Below are positions 56,210 through 64,000 of a stretch of DNA of 64,000 bases, piece after piece. Each line of letters begins with the position of its first letter. The stretch's first letter is position 1. A program made the position numbers and the translations under genes. The notes beneath the pieces are model-generated. The model had not been told where the DNA came from. It saw only the letters and a program-made list of their open reading frames with translations, and searched no databases. The stretch lies in NCBI GenBank assembly GCA_009192285.1, contig WBVU01000008.1, positions 940,370-1,004,369 of the forward strand, written 5' to 3'. Source of the stretch: Morchella semilibera. Lineage: Eukaryota; Ascomycota; Pezizomycetes; Pezizales; Morchellaceae.

Positions 56210-56431
56210 GTTAAGGTAGTAGCCAAATGCTTCATCATCTAATTAGTAACGCGCATGAATAAATGAATAAGATTCCCACTGTCCCTATCTACTGTCTAGT
56301 CAAACCACAGCCAAGGGAACTAACTGGCTTGGCAGAATCGCTGGGGAAAGAAAATTCTGTTGAGCTTGACTCTAGTTTGACATTGTGAAAGGACGTAGGA
56401 AGTGTAGAATAGGTGGGAGCTTCGACACCGG
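56050..56431 (+). rRNA. 28S (LSU) rRNA fragment with R2 target site
   Basis: About 382 bp of LSU rRNA from actggtacggacaaggggaa to the cttcgacaccgg end, covering domain IV and the start of domain V. The sequence is close to the usual fungal form (catagcattgcgatggccag, agcgcgggtaaacggcggga, gttgagcttgactctagttt). It includes the R2 retrotransposon target, here ctgttaaggtagtagccaaatgc, where the extra TAG is a 3 bp duplication at the R2 cleavage point. It is flanked by non-rRNA DNA on both sides, so it is a fragment and not a working gene. Confidence 0.93.
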
Positions 56432-56474
56432 GGTTTGCGGCTGCAGGTTTTTTTAATGGAAATGGCTACCGGAG

Positions 56475-56972
56475 TTTCATGGATATGCTAGGTTCGGAGG
56501 ACTGGAAGGATTGGCAGGGATGGGATTACTGTAAGCTCGGAGGTGGGGATGAGTCAGAATAGGTTCTATGGGTTTCCGTTACGCAGGAATGTGAGTCATG
56601 TTCGGGGTTACGCGAGGGTATGAGTCAGGCTTGGCTCCGGAATATTGGATATATAAGGGAGGCAACGGTGCCTACGTCTGAACTTTCTTTCTTTTCCTTG
56701 CCTCTTCACGCAACGTCTTCTGTAACTAGTATTTAATATACTTCATAGTTTCTATTCCTATTGACTATCGCTGTCTAACTTTCATACTTCTCCTTACCGA
56801 GAAGTATCGCTGTCACCTACCTACCTTCTATGTCTGTGGAGAGAGCCATCTACTGGTATCTTCGCCTACACGTTGCAGTCAGAGATTCCTTGTGGACTCT
56901 CTGCCCTACTCTACTCCTGCTATAACTCGTGCCCTGTGGAACCAAGCTACACCGCCACCCCCTCCTTGAAGA
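56475..56972 (+). repeat. Gyp-5 5' LTR
   Basis: About 498 bp, TTTCATGGATATGCTAGG...CCTCCTTGAAGA. Homologous to 62030-62540 and 2977-3486. Confidence 0.88.
56650..56658 (+). promoter_or_regulatory. TATA box in Gyp-5 5' LTR
   Basis: TATATAAGG in the middle of the LTR, conserved in the 3' LTR at 62213, as expected for the U3 promoter. Confidence 0.6.
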
Positions 56973-57007
56973 TACGTTGCGGTCGTCATCCACAACTGCA
57001 CCCAACC

Positions 57008-58336
57008 ATGTCTGGCTCGGCTCCTCCACCTCCTCCACCCCAGCCACCATCGTTGGAGGGGGTCACCCTCGGATACCGGACAACTACCCAATCCCCTCAG
57101 AACCTTTCACAGAATTCGAGCAGGCGATGGAGACCTACACTACAATTACGTACATCTCCTAACCCTTATACGGGGGAAGGGCATCGAATGGAAGGCAGAA
57201 CGAGACGCTAGCCGAAAACCTACACGCCCAACCAGACAAGATTGGCCACCGCAAGGGACCCAACTCAAGCCTCCAACAATCACCACAGTATGCTCTGGCA
57301 AACTCCAGGTCGCACCCTAGAATTCCAACTCGCCGCGGCCCGGGCCACACCACCACCACCCCCAATAGTGCCCCCCCCACCAGCCAATGCTCCACCTCCA
57401 GCTTTCCGCTCTGAGAAATTCCCAGACCCCCCCAAGTTCAACGGAGGCCGTAAGGAGTTACCCGGATTCCTGAACCTCCTCCGCACTAAACTTAGGGTAA
57501 ACCATGACAGGTTTCTGAACGAGGAGGCCAAGGTGTTCTACGCCGTCTCTCGGTTAGAGGGGAAAGCGTTGGACCAGGTTATCCCCATGGCCACCGGAGA
57601 TGCCCCCCCGTTCGCCTCGGTCGCTACCTTTGTTGCTTTCTTAGAAGCCTCCTTCGGGGACCCGGACCCCCGGGGTACTGCCAGAAGGGAACTCCAGACC
57701 CTCCGCCAGGGTAAAGGAGACTTCGCTACCTATCTTACACAATTCCTGCGCATTATGGGCCAACTCGATTATAACGAGGAAGCCAAGAAGGACGCCCTAG
57801 AGAATGGGCTGTCTGATGACCTCAAGGATGCAATGATATATCAGGATACTACCATGGAGGGCTTCGATGCATATGTCAGAAGACTTATGACCATGGATAA
57901 TGGGATTAGGGCTAGGAAAGATGCCCATAAGGCCAATAGGAACCCTATGGGACAATTCGCCGCGCAATCCGCTCCCCCACACCCGTCGCATACCCCAGGA
58001 GGCCTCGCCCCAATGGACCTCTCAGCTCTCCAAACCCGCCCAACCATTCGCCCCCCGCCCGAAGGGCGATATTCGTTTGCTCATGGCCGACGACAGACCA
58101 CTGCTGCGGAAAAGAAATGGAGGATGGAGAATGGCCGCTGTGCCTACTGCGCCGCCCCTGACCATATGTTCGCCAATTGCCCTCAAGGTAACCGCCCTCG
58201 TGGCCCTCCCCCGGTTATGAGAGGTGCCGCCCTATCTGCCCCTCCGGCTGCTCCTATTGAGCCCTCTGTTTCTTCTTCTTCTTCTTCTTCTTCTACGGAT
58301 GTTATTTCTTCTTCTAGTTCTTCGGGTTTTCAGTAG
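57008..58336 (+). pseudogene. Gyp-5 gag, frameshifted near the N-terminus
   Basis: A start codon at 57008 gives MSGSAPPPPPPQPP. The frame then shifts at least once (open pieces 56929-57162 and 57242-58336), so the N-terminal ~80 codons are broken. From 57242 a 364-codon frame holds a proline-rich stretch, the capsid domain (FNGGRKELPGFLNLLRTKL, YAVSRLEGKALDQV, ASFGDPDPRG, YNEEAKKDALENGL), and a zinc knuckle C-AY-C-AAPD-H-MFAN-C (near 58137-58180). A serine-rich end encoded by TTC repeats follows. Stop at 58336, with pol starting about 90 bp on. Confidence 0.85.
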
Positions 58337-58425
58337 TCCCTGGCTAGTATTGTGGCCCTCGCCAGGGACCTTCAAAGGAATTTTCTTTATCTGCGTTTTC
58401 CATTTCTGGGTTTCCGGTTTCGGTT

Positions 58426-59307
58426 ATGGCAGAGGAGGAATTAAATGGAGATCACTTAGTTGTAGCTTGTAACATTGCTCACAATAAGAACTCTATTTCC
58501 ACCTATGCTATGATTGACACTGGAGCCTCGGGATTCGCATTTATTGACGAAACCTTTGTGCGCCATCATCAACTTCCTCTTTTTCCCCTTAAAACTCCTC
58601 GTACTCTCGAGGTAATCGATGGGAGACCCATAGCCTCCGGACAAATTACCTCAATATGCCGCCTACCCCTATCTATTGGCTCTCATCAAGAACAAATTCC
58701 ACTCTTTGTCACCAAATTGGGACAATACCCTCTAGTTCTCGGTATTCCTTGGCTACAACATCACGATGCCACCCTTAAATTTAAGAGCAATACGGTGGCC
58801 TTTGATTCAGAGTTCTGTAAAAAGAACTGTAATTCTACTACTACTCCCGCTGTTATTCCCGGCATTAAACCCCCAACTTATATGATAGGCCCTGTTCCCT
58901 TTAGTCGCCTCGCCCGCCGTAAGCGATTACAGATCTGCAGCATAACATTGTACGAGATTGAGAAGGCCCTTCAGGATACTCCAAAGGATGGATGGAAACA
59001 AAAGATCCCCGAACGTTATCATAATCGATTGAACATGTTCGACGAAGCCTTCGCCCAGGACCTACCACCTCGCCGCCCTTATGATCATAAGATACCCCTG
59101 AAAGAAGGCAAGGAGCCCCCATTTGGTCCTCTTTATGGCATGTCTAGGGATGAGTTGCTTGCATTAAGGGATTATATTCAGGAGAATCTTTCCAAGGGTT
59201 TTATTCGCTCCAGTTCATCCCCGGCTGCCAGTGGGGCCCCGGTTTTTTTTGTTAAGAAAGCTGATGGATCACTGCGTCTTTGTGTGGAGTGGACTATCGA
59301 GGACTAA
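58426..59307 (+). CDS. Gyp-5 protease and RT start
   Basis: 293 codons with aspartic protease MIDTGASGFAFIDETF (near 58510), a linker to LPPRRPYDHKIPLKEG, and RT N-terminal [25 protein letters not shown]. The frame then breaks: the DNA tgtgtggagtggactatc contains a tandem GTGGA GTGGA where the family has one copy. A 5 bp duplication therefore shifts the frame just before the DYRGLN block. Confidence 0.88.
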   Translation: MAEEELNGDHLVVACNIAHNKNSISTYAMIDTGASGFAFIDETFVRHHQLPLFPLKTPRTLEVIDGRPIASGQITSICRLPLSIGSHQEQIPLFVTKLGQYPLVLGIPWLQHHDATLKFKSNTVAFDSEFCKKNCNSTTTPAVIPGIKPPTYMIGPVPFSRLARRKRLQICSITLYEIEKALQDTPKDGWKQKIPERYHNRLNMFDEAFAQDLPPRRPYDHKIPLKEGKEPPFGPLYGMSRDELLALRDYIQENLSKGFIRSSSSPAASGAPVFFVKKADGSLRLCVEWTIED

Positions 59308-61811
59308 ATGAGTTGACGGTGAAGAATCGATACCCATTGCCCCTAATACGGGAAACTCTAGATCGTCTCTCAAAGGCTAAGTGGTATACTAAGCTGGACT
59401 TGAGACAAGGGTATAATCAAATTCGTATGGCCGAGGGAGAGGAATGGAAGACGGCATTTAGGACCCGCTATGGCCATTTGGAGTATACGGTTATGCCGTT
59501 CGGTCTGACCAATGCCCCCGCTACCTTTCCACACTTTATCAACGATTGTCTTAGGGAACATCTGGACCAATTTTGTACGGCATATTTGGATGATATTCTC
59601 ATCTATAGCGATTCCCTTGAAGAACACGAGCAACATGTCGAAACCATATTGGGAGTCCTACAGAAGAATGGGATCCTGTTAAAACCGGAAAAGTGCGAGT
59701 TTCATACGCAAAGCACTACTTATCTTGGATTAATTATTGAACCCAATGGCATTCGTATGGATCCTCACAAGGTATCGGCGGTACAAGAATGGACTACTCC
59801 CAAGTCAGATAAGGATGTGCAAGCCTTTCTAGGGTTCGCGAATTTTTATCGTCGTTTTATTTTTGGGTTTTCTAAGTTGGCTTCTCCTCTCACGAGATTG
59901 ACGAAGAAGAATATTCCCTTTGTGTGGACCTCGGAAGCAGAAGCCGCTTTCCAGTCTCTGAAGGAAGCTTTTACCACCGCCCCTATTTTAATTCATTTCG
60001 ACCCCGAAAAACCAATTACGGTGGAAACGGATGCATCGGACTATGTTGCCGGCGGCGTACTCTCTCAATACGATGAACAAGGAAAGCTACACCCCGTTGC
60101 ATTTTTCTCTAAAAAGCATACACCTGCGGAGTGTAATTATGAGATTTATGATAAGGAGTTACTGGCGATAATTAGATGTTTTGAGGAATGGAGACCCGAG
60201 CTGGAAGGGGCCAAACATCCGATTGAGGTTATTTCCGATCATAAAAACCTTGAATATTTCATGTCGACCAAGCAACTTAATAGAAGGCAAGTGCGATGGG
60301 CCGAATATTTATCACGCTTCGACTTTGTTATCAAATATAGGCCAGGGAAACAAGGTGGGAAACCGGATGCACTTGACATAGGAGATCAGGAGATCTCCCT
60401 TGGGGAAGGAGGCGATGAAAGGTTATTACATCAGAGCCGGACGGTTCTGAAGAGGGAAAATTTGGATCCTAAGCTAAGTTTGTTGGCGGGTTCTTTGACA
60501 AATGAACCAGCTGAAAAGAACGCCCTCCTACAGAAATTATTTGATGAAGGATATCAAGCTGACCCATTCCCACAAAAGATTTTGGACCTACGACAGACGG
60601 ATACGAAACATTGTAAAGAAATATCCCTGGCAGAGTGCACCGAAGTGGATGGTCGTCTTCTCTACCGCGAAAGCATATATGTCCCCAACCATGCGCCACT
60701 AAAGTTGGAAATCCTAAAGCAATACCATGATGCCCCCTCAGCGGGACATCCCGGCAGAGAAAAAACCTTCGAACTGGTTAGCAGGGACTATTATTGGCCA
60801 AATATGCGCGATTATATCGGTCAATATATTCAGAACTGCCATACCTGTCAGCGAAGTAAGCCAACGACACATGGGAAGTTTGGAGTACTCCGTCCGCTAC
60901 CCATACCAGAACAACCCTGGAGAGAGATCTCTATGGACTTTGTTACGGGTCTACCAGAGAGTGAAGGGTATGATGCTATACTGGTGGTTGTGGATCGGTT
61001 AACGAAGATGCGCCATCTTCTGACCTGCAACACTACGGTTAATGCGGAAGATTTAGCCAAGTTATATTTGCAACACGTTTGGAAACTGCATGGCCTGCCG
61101 ACTCATATTACGTCCGATAGGGGAACTCAATTTACCGCGAAGTTCTGGAAATCCCTCTGTAAACAATTGAGAATTGAAGCCAGAATGTCAACAGCCTTTC
61201 ACCTGGAAACGGATGGTCAAACAGAGAGATTGAATGCGGTAATGGAGCAATACCTCCGAGGGTATGTGTCTTATCAACAGGACGACTGGGTTAAGTGGTT
61301 GCCGATGGCGGAATTTGCAGCAAATAATCAGGTATCGGCCTCTACCAAAGCCACTCCGTTTTTTGCCAACTATGGCTACCATCCTCGATTTACGATAGAC
61401 CTTCGGAAATTGGAAAGAACTCCACCGAGCCTCGATGCCTATGATTTTGCAGGCAAGATGAAGGAACTGCATGATTACCTCCGGACTCAACTTAGGACTG
61501 CTCAAGATCAACAAGAGAAGTCGGTCAATACGAAGCGTACTCCCGCCCCACGCTATGAAGTCGGTGACATGGTGTTTGTTTCAGCAAAAAATATTCGAAC
61601 TTCGCGAAATTCAAGGAAGCTCGATTGGAAAAAATTGGGATCTTTTCCTGTCCAAGAGGTTGTCTCGCCCTATGCTTATCGATTAAACCTACCTAGTTCG
61701 ATGAAGATGTATCCCGTCTTCCATGTTTCCTTGTTGGACCTTGCCGCCACCGACCCTGTACCAGGGCAGATACAACCACCACCCCCGCCTGTTATTGTCG
61801 ATCAGGAGTAG
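59280..61811 (+). CDS. Gyp-5 RT, RNase H and integrase
   Basis: A long open frame of 843 codons. RT with [53 protein letters not shown] and catalytic YLDDILIYS (near codon 105). RNase H with [15 protein letters not shown] and the [15 protein letters not shown] block. Integrase with zinc finger H-x3-GHPGREKTFELVSRDYYWP...CHTCQRSK, and catalytic core [41 protein letters not shown] (the usual [10 protein letters not shown] has become HLETDGQTER). GPY/F follows (KLDWKKLGSFPVQEVVSPYAYRLNLP). A TAG stop at 61809-61811 separates it from the in-frame chromodomain. Catalytically the most complete pol in the window. Confidence 0.93.
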   Translation: MCGVDYRGLNELTVKNRYPLPLIRETLDRLSKAKWYTKLDLRQGYNQIRMAEGEEWKTAFRTRYGHLEYTVMPFGLTNAPATFPHFINDCLREHLDQFCTAYLDDILIYSDSLEEHEQHVETILGVLQKNGILLKPEKCEFHTQSTTYLGLIIEPNGIRMDPHKVSAVQEWTTPKSDKDVQAFLGFANFYRRFIFGFSKLASPLTRLTKKNIPFVWTSEAEAAFQSLKEAFTTAPILIHFDPEKPITVETDASDYVAGGVLSQYDEQGKLHPVAFFSKKHTPAECNYEIYDKELLAIIRCFEEWRPELEGAKHPIEVISDHKNLEYFMSTKQLNRRQVRWAEYLSRFDFVIKYRPGKQGGKPDALDIGDQEISLGEGGDERLLHQSRTVLKRENLDPKLSLLAGSLTNEPAEKNALLQKLFDEGYQADPFPQKILDLRQTDTKHCKEISLAECTEVDGRLLYRESIYVPNHAPLKLEILKQYHDAPSAGHPGREKTFELVSRDYYWPNMRDYIGQYIQNCHTCQRSKPTTHGKFGVLRPLPIPEQPWREISMDFVTGLPESEGYDAILVVVDRLTKMRHLLTCNTTVNAEDLAKLYLQHVWKLHGLPTHITSDRGTQFTAKFWKSLCKQLRIEARMSTAFHLETDGQTERLNAVMEQYLRGYVSYQQDDWVKWLPMAEFAANNQVSASTKATPFFANYGYHPRFTIDLRKLERTPPSLDAYDFAGKMKELHDYLRTQLRTAQDQQEKSVNTKRTPAPRYEVGDMVFVSAKNIRTSRNSRKLDWKKLGSFPVQEVVSPYAYRLNLPSSMKMYPVFHVSLLDLAATDPVPGQIQPPPPPVIVDQE

Positions 61812-62117
61812 GAATATGAAGTCGAAGAAGTTTTGGATTCGAGATATCATGGAAAGCAGGGACTTCAGTATTATGTGAAGTGGACGGGGTATGCTGATCC
61901 TACGTGGGAACCTGCCGATTATCACCAACAGACTGCCGCTATCGATAACTTCCATGTACGCTATCCTGCTAAACCAGGACCGGGGGAAAGCAAGGCTCGC
62001 AGGAGCTCGCGCTTGAAGGGAGGGGCTACTTTCATGGATGTGCTAGGTTCGGAGGACTGGAAGGATTGGCAGGGATGGGATTACTGTAAGCTCGGAGGTG
62101 GGGATGAGTCAGAATAG
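61812..62117 (+). pseudogene. Gyp-5 chromodomain, behind a TAG stop
   Basis: Continues the previous frame after one stop codon. EVEEVLDSRYHGKQGLQYYVKWTGYADPTWEPADY is a canonical chromodomain with the aromatic residues (Y, W, W) that read methylated histone tails in chromoviruses. The frame crosses into the 3' LTR, whose first ~85 bp encode the C-terminus ([22 protein letters not shown]). Without readthrough the domain is lost from the integrase. Confidence 0.88.
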
Positions 62118-62540
62118 GCGTTCTATGCGGGTTTTCCGCTTACGCAGGAATTTGAACAGTCATGTTCGGTACGCGAGGGTATGAGTCATGGCTTGGCTCA
62201 CGGAATATTGACTATATAAGGGATCCTGGCAACAGGTGCCTACGTTCTGAACTTCTTTCTTTCCTTGCCTCTTCACGCACGTCTTCTGTTAACTAGTATT
62301 TAATATACTTCGATAGTTTCATATTCCTATGACTATCGCTGTCTAAACTTTCACTACTTCTCCTACCGAGAGTTTAATGCTTCAGCCCTAACCTTTTATG
62401 TCTGTGGAGAGAGCCATCTACTGGTATCTTCGCCTACACGTTGCAGTCAGAGATTCCTTGTGGACTCTCTGCCCTACTCTACTCGTGCTATAACTCGTGC
62501 CCAGTGGAACCAAGCTACACCGCCACCCCCTCCTTGAGAC
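62030..62540 (+). repeat. Gyp-5 3' LTR
   Basis: About 511 bp, TTTCATGGATGTGCTAGG...CCCCCTCCTTGAGAC. It has more small indels than the 5' LTR (for example near 62115-62290), so the two LTRs are not fresh. Confidence 0.88.
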
Positions 62541-62592
62541 GGAGAGGGGATCTTCCCCCCCTTGTTCATCAGGGGGCTCCTCCAGCCCGGCT

Positions 62593-63545
62593 ATTAGGGT
62601 GTCGCACCAGACTACTAGAGTAGTACTGCAAAGAGCTCAGAGTCCGAAACGCTAACTGCAGAGGCAGAAAGGAACGGGGTCACCTCAGTCTAAACGTAAC
62701 TAGAATCTCCGTTGCCCGATGCTAGTCCGGCGAGTATAGAAAGTCGTATAGAGTTGGGTAAGGCTTAACACAAAGATTGGTTCAGGTAGATATTTTCAAG
62801 AATCACTAAGAGCGTATAGAATAGAAGTAATAGGTTTATATCGTTAAGACTCTTTCTTCGTCGATGATGATTTCAACAAAGTCGGAGAATGACACTGTAT
62901 TTATATCCCGGAATGTCACGCGGGACTAAGAACTATCATTACAACAAATATGTGGGAGACCCAGAAGACCCTGATAATCGCCAAGGAAACCAAACACCAA
63001 CGCCAATGTTCCCAACGCCTTTTAAATCCCTCATGTTATATCGCGCTACTGCATGCACTCAGTTTTTCGTCAGCGGGGAAGTGCCGGAGTCAGCCTACCG
63101 GATAACTCCTTAGTACCGCGCCTCGACTTCACTCGCCAACTCTTTCCCCGAATCGTTATCCATCACTAAGGAGCATGGCTCAACATTAGGACTATCAACG
63201 ATTAGGTACCGGAGGTGTCGGGTAGTCTTACCTTTCCCTGAGAAGTCACCAGCATCAGCTTTCTCAAAACCTTCGCCCGTTTTGATCAGTTGTCCGATTG
63301 TCCCAAAACTTAACTGTTGCCCCACATATACCCACCGGTGTCTCTGAGTAGGCTGTGACCGGGCTGCGCTTTGCGCTCCGGGAGCGGTAAATTCTCGGTG
63401 GTCGAAAACGTGTTTTTTAACTAGTGATTCTGCAACTCCGCAATCTGGCCCATACTGGCACCACTGTACCTCTCTGGGGCACCAATTGGGAGTTCAGTAG
63501 CATAGGGGGGCTTCGCTGGTCTTCCTGTCTCCAAATCCTGTAACA
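62593..63545 (-). repeat. Solo LTR of Gyp-4 type
   Basis: 953 bp, attagggtgtcgcacc...aaatcctgtaaca on the plus strand, with a perfect duplication CCGGCT at 62587-62592 and 63546-63551. Confidence 0.92.
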
Positions 63546-64000
63546 CCGGCTAGCAGGAACGCCCCAGTTCTCCTTAAAAGTGAGGCCTTCCCATCTCTAA
63601 AAACCTCACAAACAACTACAATCAAAAACTATCCTACAGACAATCCATAATTATCCCCAACTTAACCTAAATCAAATATGTCAAACATAATCCAGATAAC
63701 CTCCACCCCAATGAATACATGATTTCCTCATTCAAGTCCTCCTCCCATCTCCCTAGTGACCAAATCTACCTAGGGTACCCAGAAATCGCATCAATGGATT
63801 ATATACCATCATCGCCCCCCCCTTCATCAACAAGCGTATTGGGATCCCGAAGAACAGCAGGCCCCCCACCCATGGACTGAGCAAGATGATCCAATTTCCA
63901 CCATACCAATCCACTTCGAAGACCTCGCCATGTTCTCCAAAATACACCTGAAACTAAACAAAGCAGGACTACCGGCGGAGAGCGCGCACGAATGCTCAGA
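63546..64000. other. Unassigned right edge
   Basis: Roughly 450 bp of AC-rich DNA. A plus-strand frame in the last ~200 bp (…PEEQQAPHPWTEQ, HFEDLAMFSKIHLKLNKAGLPAESAHE) looks protein-like and runs off the window, but other frames are also open. No family recognised. Confidence 0.35.

Larger units (their letters stand above)
49922..56474 (+). mobile_element. Rep-LSU copy B: geminivirus-like Rep element ending in 28S rRNA sequence
   Basis: A 6.5 kb unit between the broken RT of Gyp-4 and the 5' LTR of Gyp-5. It carries a spliced CRESS-type rep on the plus strand, three unrecognised minus-strand ORFs (A 52056-52538, B 52730-53338, C 55103-55708), a convergent AT-rich spacer with repeats and a palindrome, and a 28S rRNA fragment at 56050-56431. 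The ORF-C upstream region, the spacer and the 28S junction recur in copy A, so this is a repeated unit. Its true ends are uncertain: no terminal repeats or target duplication could be shown. Mobility is inferred from copy number and a Rep-type initiator. Confidence 0.65.
56475..62540 (+). mobile_element. Gyp-5: nearly intact gypsy chromovirus
   Basis: 6066 bp plus-strand element: 5' LTR 56475-56972, gag, protease-RT, RT-RH-IN, chromodomain and 3' LTR 62030-62540. The purine tract GAAGGGAGGGG precedes the 3' LTR. The flanks ggag (56471-56474) and ggag (62541-62544) give a 4 bp duplication. The LTR termini TTTCATGG...GAC are unusual for an LTR element but are supported by the solo LTR at 2977 with its own duplication. 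It inserted just beyond the 28S piece of copy B. Confidence 0.9.

Noticed and set aside
56050-56431. A functional rRNA gene
   Set aside because: Only about 380 bp of LSU is present, flanked by non-rRNA DNA on both sides, with several changes at normally fixed positions.
58266-58325. TTC-repeat at the end of Gyp-5 gag as a regulatory repeat
   Set aside because: It is in frame and encodes the serine-rich end of Gag; nothing suggests another role.
1-64000. CRISPR arrays, bacterial operons, ribosome binding sites, tRNA genes
   Set aside because: No regularly spaced repeats, no prokaryotic gene organisation and no tRNA-like cloverleaf was noticed.

Overview
The window looks like a transposon graveyard from a filamentous fungus. 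The evidence is a stack of chromodomain-bearing Ty3/gypsy (Metaviridae) elements, a Tad/I-like LINE, a PIF/Harbinger remnant, a short (70 bp) intron with GTAAGT donor, CTAAC branch site and AG acceptor, and two pieces of nuclear 25S/28S rRNA sequence. The species cannot be fixed from sequence alone. I found no intact single-copy cellular gene, tRNA or CRISPR array. Element names (Gyp-1 to Gyp-6, LINE-a/b, Rep-LSU A/B) are local labels.

Layout. 279-6725: Gyp-1 (minus), broken, with a solo LTR nested in pol (2977-3486). 6727-7299: truncated LTR. 7313-21036: Gyp-2 (minus), inserted in LINE-a. Gyp-2 carries Gyp-3 (11103-18289, plus) inside its gag and a solo LTR (19945-20901) inside its 5' LTR; Gyp-3 itself carries a solo LTR (14443-15459). 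21037-21775: 3' end of LINE-a. 22889-24531: two solo LTRs. 24532-26846: Rep-LSU copy A (minus), an old decayed copy with a 28S piece. 26847-31487: LTRs, a small unknown ORF pair and a Harbinger transposase pseudogene. 31815-36510: LINE-b (minus), badly decayed. 36.7-39.5 kb: no recognisable gene. 39491-45707: Gyp-6 (minus), structurally complete, with target duplication TCAAG. 45970-49921: Gyp-4 (plus), a different gypsy lineage cut off in the middle of RT. 49922-56474: Rep-LSU copy B. 56475-62540: Gyp-5 (plus), the best preserved gypsy. 62593-63545: solo LTR. 63546-64000: unassigned.

The most interesting object is Rep-LSU copy B. Its plus strand encodes a spliced, uninterrupted replication-initiator protein of the geminivirus/genomovirus (CRESS-DNA) type, with HUH endonuclease motifs I-III, a geminivirus Rep sequence (GRS) block and a superfamily 3 helicase with Walker A, Walker B and motif C. 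Three unrecognised minus-strand ORFs follow, one with a clear TATA box. A repeated motif in the convergent spacer resembles a rolling-circle nonanucleotide. The right end is a ~380 bp piece of 28S rRNA spanning the R2 target site. The unit is not unique: a decayed inverted copy at 24.5-26.8 kb shares the region upstream of the last minus-strand ORF, the non-rRNA spacer and the same junction into 28S. The non-rRNA/28S junction therefore predates the copying, and the 28S piece travels with the unit. I read this as a candidate geminivirus-like mobile or repeatedly duplicated element carrying rDNA sequence. Transposition itself is inferred, not shown.

The remaining genes are retrotransposon gag (capsid and zinc knuckle) and pol (protease, reverse transcriptase, RNase H, integrase, GPY/F and chromodomain) in various states of decay. 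Nested insertions with preserved target-site duplications give a relative chronology for much of the left half.
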